Shown: in pieces, positions 26,130 through 35,186 of the stretch
Layout: each line of letters begins with the position of its first letter
Numbering within the stretch: the stretch's first letter is position 1
DNA from: Variovorax atrisoli 110B
GTDB taxonomy: Bacteria > Pseudomonadota > Gammaproteobacteria > Burkholderiales > Burkholderiaceae_C
Assembly (NCBI RefSeq): GCF_000382045.1
Contig: NZ_KB907454.1
Coordinates: 310,001 to 374,000 of the forward strand
DNA length: 64,000 nt
Direction of reading: 5' to 3'
Notes under the pieces: generated by a model
Told to the model about the DNA's origin: nothing
Databases searched by the model: none
What the model saw: only the letters and a program-made list of their open reading frames with translations
Program-made: the position numbers and the translations under genes

Positions 26130-26150
26130 ACGCACCGCATCGCGGTGCGT
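26130..26150 (+). terminator. Perfect GC-rich hairpin after the cytochrome b561 gene
   Basis: ACGCACCGC at 26130-26138 pairs perfectly with GCGGTGCGT at 26142-26150 around a 3-base loop, 36 bases after the stop. There is no T-run, so it may be a processing or rho-associated hairpin rather than a classical terminator. A 14-base perfect palindrome GTACGGCGCCGTAC follows at 26170-26183. The rest of the 26151-26373 gap shows no gene. Confidence 0.4.
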
Positions 26151-26373
26151 TGCGGCGTGGAGCTGCGTCGTACGGCGCCGTACAGCCACGCCTGAAGCGG
26201 CGCGATCGCGCGACCGCAAGCAGATGCCGATCTCGGATAACGGCCGGCATCGCCTCCCTCCGATAGTCCAAAGACCCCACTGCCGGTTGGTAAAGCGGGC
26301 ATCGGCGCAGCCCGGGCACGGTCCCGTCGATCCGTATCCACACACCTCGAATCTTCCTCTTTCAGGAGTTCCC

Positions 26374-27774
26374 ATGACCCAGCACTGTGCAAGAACCCTT
26401 CGCCCTCTCGCCCTGGCGGCGGCCATCGCCGTCGGCCTGCTCTGCCCCGGTTTCTCCGCCATGGCGGCGCCCGATGCGGCTCAGCTCGACAAGCTCACGC
26501 CTTCGGGCGCCCAGCGCGAGGGCAACGCCGACGGCAGCATTCCCGCCTGGCAGGGCGCGGAGCCGCCGCTGGCCGGCTGGGAGTGGGGCAAGCTGCGGCG
26601 CGACTTCTGGAAGCACAAGGACGAGAAGCCGCTGTTCACCATCGATGCGGCCAACGTCGACAAGTACGCCGACAAGCTCTCGGCCGGCCAAGTCGCCATG
26701 CTCAAGCAGCGCAAGGACTACCGCATGGACGTCTATCCGTCGCACCGCACCTGCGGCGTGCCGGACTTCGTGGCCGCCAACACGCGCAAGAACGTGGGCA
26801 CCGCCCGCCTCAACGACGACGGCTGGAGCCTGAAGGAGGCGACCGTGCCGGGCTATCCGTTCCCCCTTCCCTCCAACGGCGTGGAAGCGATGTGGAACTC
26901 CAAGATGCGCTACCGCGGCGTGGGCGTCGACTACAAGGGCACCATCACCGCCGTCTCGCCGCGCCGCGGCAGCACGGAGTGGATCCGCGCCGATTCGGAG
27001 CAGACGGTATTCATTCCCTCGGGCGCCAAGGGCTCGCAGCAGCTGTCCTCGCTGCCGCAGGTGGAGTTCTACGTGTACTTCGCCTACACCTCGCCCGCCG
27101 CGCTGGCCGGGCAGGCCCTGGCGATCACCCAGTACCTGAACCAGGCCGAGAACGAGACCTTCTACTACTTCCCCGGCCAGCGCCGCGTGCGCCGCATGCC
27201 GACCTACTCGCACGACTCCCCGCAGATCGGCATGGAGAACCAGTACACGCTGGACGAGCCGCAGGTATTCAACGGCGCGCTCGACCGCTTCGACTGGAAG
27301 CTGGTGGGCAAGAAGGAAATCTACGTCCCCTACAACGCCTTCGGCGCCTACGACTTCAAGGCCAAGTTCGAGGACGTGGCGCGCGACGACTTCATTGCGC
27401 AGTCGCATCGCCGCTATGAACTGCACCGCGTGTGGGTGGTGGAGGCCACCGTCAAGGCCGGCATGCGCCATTCGGCACCCAAGCGCACCGTCTACCTCGA
27501 CGAGGACAGCTGGGCGCCGCTGCTGATGGACGACTTCGACGGGCAGAACAAGCTCGCCAAGATGCGCGAGGGCTTCCTCATCCCGGTGTACGAGACGGGC
27601 TCCTGCGACGCGATGGCCATGGTGCAGAACAACCTGGCCGAAGGCCGCTACGTCTTCGACACGCACACCGCGGGCGTCGGCAAGGACATCCGCTGGTTCA
27701 CCGAACCGACCGGTCCGCGCATGCGCTCGGGTTTCTACACGGCCGACAACCTGCGCGCCATCAGCGAGCGCTGA
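26374..27774 (+). CDS. DUF1329 envelope protein (LolB-like fold family)
   Basis: 466 residues: a signal peptide (A-A-A-I-A-V-G-L-L-C-P-G-F-S-A-M-A-A) and the full DUF1329 domain, with the typical L-T-P-x-G-A-Q-R-E-G-N-A-D-G-S-I-P-A-W opening and repeated R-R-V-R-R-M-P / K-R-T-V-Y-L-D-E-D-S-W segments. DUF1329 proteins have a lipoprotein-carrier-like beta fold and are nearly always encoded beside DUF1302 and an RND pump in degraders of steroids, alkanes or aromatics. The ATG follows CAGGAG. First gene of a four-gene operon. Confidence 0.9.
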   Translation: MTQHCARTLRPLALAAAIAVGLLCPGFSAMAAPDAAQLDKLTPSGAQREGNADGSIPAWQGAEPPLAGWEWGKLRRDFWKHKDEKPLFTIDAANVDKYADKLSAGQVAMLKQRKDYRMDVYPSHRTCGVPDFVAANTRKNVGTARLNDDGWSLKEATVPGYPFPLPSNGVEAMWNSKMRYRGVGVDYKGTITAVSPRRGSTEWIRADSEQTVFIPSGAKGSQQLSSLPQVEFYVYFAYTSPAALAGQALAITQYLNQAENETFYYFPGQRRVRRMPTYSHDSPQIGMENQYTLDEPQVFNGALDRFDWKLVGKKEIYVPYNAFGAYDFKAKFEDVARDDFIAQSHRRYELHRVWVVEATVKAGMRHSAPKRTVYLDEDSWAPLLMDDFDGQNKLAKMREGFLIPVYETGSCDAMAMVQNNLAEGRYVFDTHTAGVGKDIRWFTEPTGPRMRSGFYTADNLRAISER

Positions 27775-27820
27775 TCTGCGCGCTTCGAACGACGACAACA
27801 AGCCCCGAGGAGAAGAACTG

Positions 27821-29485
27821 ATGAACTTCACCGCCCGCCCCTCCAGCACCCTCGCCCGGCTGAGCGCCGTGCCCGCCGCCTGCCTGCTCGCCGCGACGGG
27901 AGCTGCCCATGCCTTCACCTTCGAGACCGACAACGTTCGAGGGAGCTTCGATTCCACCATCACCATCGGCACCGGCATCCGCGTCAAGGACCCCTCCTGC
28001 ACGCTCGTCATCCAGGGCGCCGTGGGCGTCGGCGCACCCGCCGGCTGCCTGGCGCCGACTTCGTCGATGGGCGACCAGGGCAACCTGAACTACCGCAAGG
28101 GCGATGCCTTCACCACCTACGTCAAGGGCAGCCACGAGCTGCTTTTGAAGATGCCCGATGACATCACCTTCCTCGGGCGGGTGAACTGGGTCCGCGACCT
28201 CACGGCCACCCGCACCTCCGGCTACACCAGCGCCGCCGCGACGCAGTACCTGCCCGACGGCTTGGCCAGCGACGCGCGCAGCGACCTGCGCTTCAAGGCC
28301 CGGCTGCTGGACTTCTGGGTGAGCAAGACCTTCCAACTCGGCGGCGAGACGGCACGCGTGCGCGTGGGCAACCAGGTGATCAGCTGGGGGGAAAGCCTCT
28401 TCCTGCCGGGCGGCATCAACTCCACCAACGCGCTGGACATCATGCGGCTGTCGCAGCCGGGCACGCAGCTGAAGGAGGCGGTGCTGCCTGCTCCCATCGC
28501 GAGTTTCGCCACCGGCCTGGGCCACGGCCTCAACTTCGAGGCCTACGTGCAGTCGCGGTGGAACGGCAACTACATGGCACCCACCGGCTCCTACTGGTCG
28601 GTGGCCAACGGCATGGGCAAGGGCCACGACGCCTACGGGCTGATCGAGACAAAGCCGAAGAACAGCGGGCAGTGGGGCACCGCCCTGAAGTGGCAGCCCG
28701 AGGGCACGCAGCTGAACCTGGGTGCCTACGTAATGAACTACAACGACAAGTCGTTGAACTTCAGCACCAATGCGGGCGGCACCGGCCGCCCAGGGTGGGC
28801 CTACCCGGAGAACCGCCGCCTCTACGGCCTGAGCGCCAACATGCCGGTGGGCGACTGGTCGGTGGGCACAGAGCTCTCTTACCGCCCGCGCGATGCCGTG
28901 GCGCTGAACCCGGCGGCCAGCGGTTGCTCGTTCAACCACGGCAACTGCTGGGTCGACGAGAAGAAGCTGCAGTGGCACCTGACCGGCATGCTAAGCCTTA
29001 CGCCGAACAACGCGGGCGGTGTGCTGCGCGCTCTCGGCGCGGACACCGCGACGCTGATGGCCGAGGCCGTGGTGGTGCGCTATCCCAACCTCAAGAAGTA
29101 CTACGGGTCCGATCCGATCGCCGCGGGCGCGTGGGGCTGGGGCCAGGAGTTCAGCGCCGTGGGCACGCCGCAGCCGGTGGGCTCCAAGACGGCGTGGGGC
29201 TACAACCTGGACTTCAGCTGGGTCTACGATGGCTCGTTGATCCCCGGCTGGCAAGTGATTCCCGAGGTGTACTACTTCCAGGCCGTGAAGGGCCGTACGC
29301 CCAACGGCGCGGGGCAGCTGATGGAAGGCGCCAAGTCCGTCAATCTCGTCGTGACCTTCGTGCAGAACCCGGCGAAGTGGCAGGCCTCGATCAACTACGC
29401 GGCCTTCTTCGGCGGCAAGCGCGTGTTCGACCAGCCCTATCGCGACCGCAACTTCGTGGGCCTCACCCTGTCGCGCAACTTCTGA
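27821..29485 (+). CDS. DUF1302 predicted outer-membrane beta-barrel
   Basis: 554 residues with a signal peptide ending near A-A-H-A and a sequence of alternating beta strands ending in a C-terminal phenylalanine (L-S-R-N-F), the hallmark of an outer-membrane barrel substrate of BamA. Family motifs include R-V-G-N-Q-V-I-S-W-G-E-S and N-x-x-N-A-L-D. Predicted to move or present hydrophobic compounds across the outer membrane with its DUF1329 and RND neighbours; this role is inferred from conserved context, not shown. Confidence 0.9.
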   Translation: MNFTARPSSTLARLSAVPAACLLAATGAAHAFTFETDNVRGSFDSTITIGTGIRVKDPSCTLVIQGAVGVGAPAGCLAPTSSMGDQGNLNYRKGDAFTTYVKGSHELLLKMPDDITFLGRVNWVRDLTATRTSGYTSAAATQYLPDGLASDARSDLRFKARLLDFWVSKTFQLGGETARVRVGNQVISWGESLFLPGGINSTNALDIMRLSQPGTQLKEAVLPAPIASFATGLGHGLNFEAYVQSRWNGNYMAPTGSYWSVANGMGKGHDAYGLIETKPKNSGQWGTALKWQPEGTQLNLGAYVMNYNDKSLNFSTNAGGTGRPGWAYPENRRLYGLSANMPVGDWSVGTELSYRPRDAVALNPAASGCSFNHGNCWVDEKKLQWHLTGMLSLTPNNAGGVLRALGADTATLMAEAVVVRYPNLKKYYGSDPIAAGAWGWGQEFSAVGTPQPVGSKTAWGYNLDFSWVYDGSLIPGWQVIPEVYYFQAVKGRTPNGAGQLMEGAKSVNLVVTFVQNPAKWQASINYAAFFGGKRVFDQPYRDRNFVGLTLSRNF

Positions 29486-29544
29486 CCCGTCGCGCCGCGC
29501 ACCGCCCGCGCGGCGGTGGCGGCGCCGTCTGCTGAAAGCACTCC

Positions 29545-31941
29545 GTGTCCGATCCCAATCACTCTTCCGCCCCCGCCTCCAAGCTGCAGCGCGCCGTGCA
29601 GCGCTTCGAGACTTTCTGCTTCTCGCACCGCCGCGGCATCCTCATCGCGCTGGCTCTGTTCACGCTCGCCATGGCGTGGTTCGCAGCGCAGCTGCGCATG
29701 GACGCGGGCTTCGACAAGCAGATGCCCTTGGGCCACGAGTACATCCAGACCTTCCAGACCTACCGCGAGGACGTGCTGGGCGCCAACCGGCTCAACGTGG
29801 TGGTCAGGGCCCGTCACGGCACCATCTGGACCGCGCCGGCCCTCAGGCGGCTGTACGAGGTGACCCAGGCCGTCACCTACCTGCCGGGTATCGAGCGGCT
29901 GGGCGTGCAGTCGATGTGGACGCCCAACAGCTTCGTCAACGAGATCACCGAGGAAGGCTTTCGCGCCGATCCGCTGATCGACGCCACCATCACACCCGAG
30001 CGGCTCACGCCGGAGATCATCGCCGGCATCCAGCGCGCGGCCGCGCAGGGCGGCTTCATCGGCACGCTGGTCTCGCGCGACCAGACCAGCGCGATGGTCA
30101 CGGCCGAGCTGGCGGAGTACGACGCGCAGGGCCGCAAGCTGGACTACGTGGCCTACAACCATCTGCTCGAAGAGAAGATCCGCGCTCGCTTCGAGGACGG
30201 CGACTTCGAGGTCCAGATCATCGGCTTCGCCAAGCAGATCGGCGACATCGCCGACGGCGCGCAGTCGGTGCTCAAGTTCTGCCTGATCGCGCTGCTGCTC
30301 ACCGCCGGGGCGGTGTACTGGTATTGCCGCTCGGTGCGCTTCACGCTGCTGCCCATCGCTTGCTCGCTAGCCTCGCTGGTGTGGCAGTTCGGCACCCTGC
30401 GGCTGCTGGGCTTCGGGCTCGATCCGCTCGCGGTGCTGGTGCCCTTTCTGGTGTTCGCCATCGGCGTGTCGCACGGCGTGCAGCAGATCAACTACATCGT
30501 GCGACGCATCTCGCAGGGCCACACCACCTACGAGGCCTGCCGCGACAGCTTCGGCGGGCTGCTGATCCCGGGCACGCTGGCGCTGGTGACGGCCTTCGTC
30601 TCCTTCGTCACGCTGCTGATGATCCCGATCCCGATGGTGCGCGAGCTGGCCATCGCGGCCTCGCTGGGCGTGGCCTACAAGATCGTGACCAACCTCGTCA
30701 TGCTGCCGGTGGCCGCCTCCTTCTTCGAGGTGAGCCGCGACTTCGCCGACCAGGCCCTGCTGCAGCGCGAGCGCCGCTCGGGCTGGCTGCGCGTGCTGGC
30801 CCGGCTCGCCAAGCCGCGCGCGGCGGCCGTGATGCTGCTGGTCACGGCGGTGGTGTTCGGTGCCGCCGTGTGGCAAAGCCGCGACCGCGTGGTCGGCACC
30901 TTGCAGCCCGGCGCGCCGGAGCTGCGCGAGGACGCCCGCTTCAACCGCGACGCCGCGTCCATCGCAAGCAATTTCGACACGGGCCTGGACTGGCTGACCG
31001 TGGTCTTCGAGGCACCGCCCGAGAGCTGCGGCAACGTGAACATCGGGCTCTACCAGGACCGCTTCGTCTGGGCGATGCAGCCGGTGGAGGGTGTGCTCTC
31101 GATCTCGTCGTACGCCGGGCAGCTGCGGCTGTACAACGAGGGCTACAACGAAGGCAACCCCAAGATGGCCGTGGTGCCCATCGATTCGGCCAACTACGCC
31201 GCCCTTTCCACCGAGATCGCCCGCATCCGCGGGACCATGCGCAAGGACTGCAGCATGACGGCAGTGAACCTCTTCCTGACCGACCACAAGGCCACCACCA
31301 TCCAGCGCGTGATCGACGCGGTGAAAGCCTTCCGCGACGGCCACGCCATGCCCGGTGTGAACATTCGTCTGGCCGCCGGCAATGCCGGCGTGCTCGCGGC
31401 CATCGACGACGAGGTGGAGAAGAGCGAGCTGCCCATGATGCTGTACGTGTACGCGGCGATCGTGGTGCTGGTGTTCCTGGTCTACCGCGACCTGCGCGCC
31501 GTGGCGGCCTGCTGCCTGCCGCTCACGGTGGGCACCTTCATCGGCTACTGGTTCATGAAGGAGCTGCAGATCGGCCTCACGGTGGCGACCCTGCCGGTGA
31601 TGGTGCTGGCCGTGGGCATCGGCGTGGACTACGCCTTCTACATCTACAACCGCCTGCTGATGCACATGGCCGCGGGCCAGACCATCGTCAAGTCCATCGA
31701 GCATGCGATCCTGGAAGTGGGCACGGCCACCATTTTCACCGCCATAACGCTGGCCGTGGGCGTGGCGACATGGTCGTTCTCGCAGCTGAAGTTCCAGGCC
31801 GACATGGGCAAGCTGCTGGCCTTCATGTTCATGGTGAACATGGTGATGGCAATGACCGCCCTGCCCGCCATGGCGGTATGGCTCGAAAGGATCTTCCCGC
31901 GCCGCAAGCCGGTGCGGGCGACAGGGCTGCAGCACCACTGA
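29545..31941 (+). CDS. RND-superfamily (MMPL-type) transporter
   Basis: 798 residues with two repeats of one helix, a periplasmic loop and a five-helix sterol-sensing-like bundle (about residues 255-410 and 640-790). Motifs such as F-A-I-G-V-S-H-G-V-Q-Q and V-G-I-G-V-D-Y-A-F-Y place it in the hydrophobe/HAE3-like branch rather than the multidrug HAE1 pumps, in keeping with the lack of an adaptor gene. Starts with GTG at 29545. Located between DUF1302 and YCF48 genes with gaps of 59 and 20 bases. It probably moves a lipid or steroid-like compound or a pathway product. Confidence 0.92.
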   Translation: MSDPNHSSAPASKLQRAVQRFETFCFSHRRGILIALALFTLAMAWFAAQLRMDAGFDKQMPLGHEYIQTFQTYREDVLGANRLNVVVRARHGTIWTAPALRRLYEVTQAVTYLPGIERLGVQSMWTPNSFVNEITEEGFRADPLIDATITPERLTPEIIAGIQRAAAQGGFIGTLVSRDQTSAMVTAELAEYDAQGRKLDYVAYNHLLEEKIRARFEDGDFEVQIIGFAKQIGDIADGAQSVLKFCLIALLLTAGAVYWYCRSVRFTLLPIACSLASLVWQFGTLRLLGFGLDPLAVLVPFLVFAIGVSHGVQQINYIVRRISQGHTTYEACRDSFGGLLIPGTLALVTAFVSFVTLLMIPIPMVRELAIAASLGVAYKIVTNLVMLPVAASFFEVSRDFADQALLQRERRSGWLRVLARLAKPRAAAVMLLVTAVVFGAAVWQSRDRVVGTLQPGAPELREDARFNRDAASIASNFDTGLDWLTVVFEAPPESCGNVNIGLYQDRFVWAMQPVEGVLSISSYAGQLRLYNEGYNEGNPKMAVVPIDSANYAALSTEIARIRGTMRKDCSMTAVNLFLTDHKATTIQRVIDAVKAFRDGHAMPGVNIRLAAGNAGVLAAIDDEVEKSELPMMLYVYAAIVVLVFLVYRDLRAVAACCLPLTVGTFIGYWFMKELQIGLTVATLPVMVLAVGIGVDYAFYIYNRLLMHMAAGQTIVKSIEHAILEVGTATIFTAITLAVGVATWSFSQLKFQADMGKLLAFMFMVNMVMAMTALPAMAVWLERIFPRRKPVRATGLQHH

Positions 31942-31961
31942 CATCCATCTGACAATCGAAG

Positions 31962-32990
31962 ATGAAATCGACTTCCCTCCTTGTGCGTACGGCATTGGCC
32001 GGCGCTCTCGTTTCACTGTCGCTGGCCTGCGCAGCACAGGCACCTCAGGAAAAAGAGCCCGCCGCCGCCAACGATGGCACCCCCGTGCTGGTTCCCGCGG
32101 TTCGCGCCGCGCATGCCTCCCGCGCCACGATGCTTGCCAGCACCCGCGCGGGCGAGCGCATCGTCGCCGTGGGCGACCACGGCGTGGTGCTGCTGTCGGA
32201 CGACGGCGGCCGCAATCACCGACAGGCGCGCCAGATGCCAGTGGACGTGGCGCTGACCTCGGTGTCCTTCATCGATGCCCGGCAGGGCTGGGCCGCGGGC
32301 CACTGGGGTGTGATCTTGCACACCACGGACGGGGGCGAGACCTGGCAGGTGCAGCGCAGCGATGCGGCGCAGGACCGCCCGCTCTTCGCCGTGCACTTCT
32401 TCGACGAGAAGCAGGGCGTCGCCGTGGGCCTGTGGTCGCTGGTGTTGCGCACCGAGGACGGCGGCGAACACTGGCAGCCCGTCGAACTGGCGCCGCCAGA
32501 GGGTGGCAAGCGCGCCGACCTCAACCTGTTCGGGCTGTTCGCCGATGCGCGCGGTCAGCTGTTCGCCCCGGGCGAGCGCGGCATGGTGCTGCGCTCGGAC
32601 GACAAGGGCCGCAGCTGGAAGTACATGAAGACCGGCTATGCGGGCTCCTTCTGGAGCGGCATCGCAGCCCCCAGCGGCGGCCTGCTGGTGGCGGGGCTGC
32701 GTGGCTCGATGTACCGCAGCGTCGACGACGGTGGCAGCTGGCAGCGCGTGGACACGCACACGGAGTCGTCCATCACCGCGCTTGCCCGCGCCGGCAAGAA
32801 GATCGTCGGTGTTGGCCTCGACGGCCTGGTGTTAAGCAGCGAAGACGGCGGTGTGAGCTTCACCGCCAGCACGCGCGAAGACCGCCTGCCTCTGACGAGC
32901 GTGGCGCTGGGCGATCAGGGCGGTGCGACGTTGTATTCGCGCCAGGGCGTGGTGGCAGCCGCCGGTGCCAAGGAACCGTCGGCGCGCTGA
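31962..32990 (+). CDS. Secreted YCF48/BNR-repeat beta-propeller
   Basis: 342 residues: a signal peptide (about 1-27, S-L-S-L-A-C-A-A-Q) then repeated blades with S-D-D-G-G, T-T-D-G-G-E-T-W, S-D-D-K-G-R-S-W and V-D-D-G-G-S-W-Q motifs, as in the photosystem II assembly factor Ycf48/HCF136 family. In non-phototrophs such genes accompany DUF1302/DUF1329/RND sets and are assumed to act as periplasmic scaffolds. Last gene of the operon. Compare the cytosolic-looking repeat protein at 40764-41801. Confidence 0.88.
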   Translation: MKSTSLLVRTALAGALVSLSLACAAQAPQEKEPAAANDGTPVLVPAVRAAHASRATMLASTRAGERIVAVGDHGVVLLSDDGGRNHRQARQMPVDVALTSVSFIDARQGWAAGHWGVILHTTDGGETWQVQRSDAAQDRPLFAVHFFDEKQGVAVGLWSLVLRTEDGGEHWQPVELAPPEGGKRADLNLFGLFADARGQLFAPGERGMVLRSDDKGRSWKYMKTGYAGSFWSGIAAPSGGLLVAGLRGSMYRSVDDGGSWQRVDTHTESSITALARAGKKIVGVGLDGLVLSSEDGGVSFTASTREDRLPLTSVALGDQGGATLYSRQGVVAAAGAKEPSAR

Positions 32991-33017
32991 GCGCCGCGGA
33001 CCCGGCAGGAACGCAGG

Positions 33018-33608
33018 CTACTGGCGGAACACGCCCTCGGCGGCCGTCTCGGCGAGCGCCCGTCGATCATTGGGCGTCTCGAGCTTGCGCACGCCGTCGG
33101 GCAGCACGGCCGGATCGCCTTTCCTGCCGACGGCCACGACCGTCTCGATGGCATAGCCCTGCGGCAGCTGGATCGCAGCGCGCAGCTTTTCGGCATCGAA
33201 GCCGGCCATCGCATGCGCCGACCAGCCCGACAGCGTGGCCTGGAACGCGAGGCTGGCCCAGGCGGCGCCGGCATCGAAGGAGTGCCACTGGTTGGGGGCG
33301 GCCTCGGTGCGCCCCGGGAACAGGGCCTCGCGCTGCGAGACCACCACCACCAGCGCGGCGGCGCGCTTCGTCCACATCTGGTTGAACTCGACGAGGCTGT
33401 CGAAGATGGGCTGCCACGCGGGCGTGTCGCGGCGCGCGTAGATGAAGCGCCAGGGCTGCACGTTGTACGCCGAGGGCGCCCAGCGGGCCGCTTCGAGCAG
33501 GCTCATGAGCGCGGGTTCGGCGATGGTCTCTTCGGCGAAGGCGCGCGGCGACCACCGGTTGGTGAACAGCGGGTCGATGGGATGGGCGGATTGGCGGGGA
33601 TTGTTCAT
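33018..33608 (-). CDS. Nitroreductase-family flavoprotein
   Basis: 196 residues with the FMN-binding motifs R-W-S-P-R-A-F at the N-terminus, E-A-A-R-W-A-P-S-A-Y-N-V-Q-P-W-R and a C-terminal V-A-V-G-R-K-G-D-P. Such proteins reduce nitro groups, quinones or enones with NAD(P)H. It is last in the twelve-gene catabolic operon, 115 bases after the aldehyde dehydrogenase, the largest gap in that operon, so it may have its own control. Start taken as the ATG at 33608; the frame extends upstream without meaning. Confidence 0.88.
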   Translation of the reverse strand: MNNPRQSAHPIDPLFTNRWSPRAFAEETIAEPALMSLLEAARWAPSAYNVQPWRFIYARRDTPAWQPIFDSLVEFNQMWTKRAAALVVVVSQREALFPGRTEAAPNQWHSFDAGAAWASLAFQATLSGWSAHAMAGFDAEKLRAAIQLPQGYAIETVVAVGRKGDPAVLPDGVRKLETPNDRRALAETAAEGVFRQ

Positions 33609-33723
33609 TGAAGACTCCAGGGAGACGATGAAAGAAGATGCGGCACGCCGGTGCCGCGCAGAGGTGCGCCGCGAAGTTGCCGCGCGAAAAACACGAAGAA
33701 CGCGAAGGCGCTTCAGCCGGGCA

Positions 33724-35175
33724 TCAGGCGATGCCGGCCATGTTGATGTACTTGATGACCAGGTAGTCCTCGATGCCGTGGCGCGAGCCCTCGCGGCCGA
33801 GGCCCGACTGCTTGACGCCGCCGAAGGGCGCGACCTCGTTGCTGATGAGGCCGGTGTTGACGCCGACCATGCCGTACTCCAGCTGCTCGGCCACGCGCCA
33901 GACGCGGCCCAGGTCGCGGGCGTAGAAGTAGCTCGCCAGGCCGAACTCGGTGTCGTTGGCCATGCGAACGACCTCTGACTCGTCACGGAAACGGAAGAGC
34001 GGCGCAAGGGGACCGAAGGTTTCTTCGCGCGCCACCGTCATCGCCTGCGTCACGCCGGTCAGCACGGTGGGTTCGAAGAAGCTGCCGCCCAGCGCATGGC
34101 GGCGTCCGCCGCTGAGCACCTGTGCGCCTTTTGCCATTGCGTCGGCCAGGTGCTCCTCCACCTTGCGCACGGCGGCCTCGTCGATCAGCGGGCCGATGCG
34201 CACGCCCTCCTGGTCGCCGGGGCCGACCTTCAGCGCGCGCAGCGCCTCGGCCAGCTTCTGCGCGAAGGCGTCGTAGACGCGCTCGTGCACGTACAACCTG
34301 TTGGCGCACACGCAGGTCTGGCCGGCATTGCGGAATTTCGAAATGATCGCGCCCTCGACCGCCGCGTCCAGGTCTGCGTCGTCGAAGACGATGAAGGGCG
34401 CGTTGCCGCCCAGCTCCATCGACACCTTCTTGACGGTGGCCGCCGTCTGTTGCATCAGCAGCCGCCCCACCTCGGTGGAGCCGGTGAAGCTGAGCTTGCG
34501 CACCACGGGGTTGGTCGCCAGCTCGGTGCCGATGTCGCCGGCGGATCCGGTCACCACCGACAGCACGCCCGCGGGCACGCCGGCGCGTTCGGCCAGCACC
34601 GCCAGTGCCAGTGCCGTGAGCGGCGTCTGGCTCGCAGGCTTGACCACCATCGTGCAGCCGGCCGCGAGCGCGGGGCCGGCCTTGCGCGTGATCATCGCCG
34701 CAGGGAAGTTCCATGGCGTGATGGCTGCGCACACGCCGACCGGCTCGCGCACGACCACGATGCGCTGCGAGGCCACGGGCGAAGGAATAGTCTCGCCATA
34801 CACGCGCTTGGCTTCTTCGCCGAACCACTGAATGAAGGAGGCCGCATAGGCGATCTCGCCGCGCGCTTCCGCCAGCGGCTTGCCCTGCTCGGCCGTCATG
34901 ATGCGCGCCAGGTCTTCCTGGTTCTGCAGGATGAGCGCGTGCCAGCGCGCGAGGATGGCCGAGCGCTCGTGCGCGGTGCGGCGGCGCCACTGCGGCCAGG
35001 CGGCTTCTGCTGCCTCAATGGCGCGTCGCGTGGCGGCGGCGTCCAGCCGGGGCACGTGCGCGATCAGCGCGCCGGTGGCGGGGTTGGTGACGGCGATGGT
35101 CCGCTCGGCGGATATCCATTCGCCCGCCACCAGGCATTGCTCGCGCAGCAGCGAGGGGTCGTCGAGAGTCAGCAT
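33724..35175 (-). CDS. Succinate-semialdehyde-dehydrogenase-like ALDH (GabD type)
   Basis: 483 residues of the SSADH branch: I-T-P-W-N-F-P-A-A-M, F-T-G-S-T-E-V-G-R, catalytic Glu in M-E-L-G-G-N-A-P and catalytic Cys in N-A-G-Q-T-C-V-C-A-N-R. The second cysteine of the C-V-C pair is the position proposed for redox control in bacterial GabD. Expected to oxidise a carboxylated C3-C5 semialdehyde, plausible as the tail end of ring-fission product breakdown. It lies 11 bases after a second ALDH gene in the same operon; the two are clearly different enzymes, not a recent duplication. Confidence 0.92.
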   Translation of the reverse strand: MLTLDDPSLLREQCLVAGEWISAERTIAVTNPATGALIAHVPRLDAAATRRAIEAAEAAWPQWRRRTAHERSAILARWHALILQNQEDLARIMTAEQGKPLAEARGEIAYAASFIQWFGEEAKRVYGETIPSPVASQRIVVVREPVGVCAAITPWNFPAAMITRKAGPALAAGCTMVVKPASQTPLTALALAVLAERAGVPAGVLSVVTGSAGDIGTELATNPVVRKLSFTGSTEVGRLLMQQTAATVKKVSMELGGNAPFIVFDDADLDAAVEGAIISKFRNAGQTCVCANRLYVHERVYDAFAQKLAEALRALKVGPGDQEGVRIGPLIDEAAVRKVEEHLADAMAKGAQVLSGGRRHALGGSFFEPTVLTGVTQAMTVAREETFGPLAPLFRFRDESEVVRMANDTEFGLASYFYARDLGRVWRVAEQLEYGMVGVNTGLISNEVAPFGGVKQSGLGREGSRHGIEDYLVIKYINMAGIA

Positions 35176-35186
35176 GGGGTTCCGAT

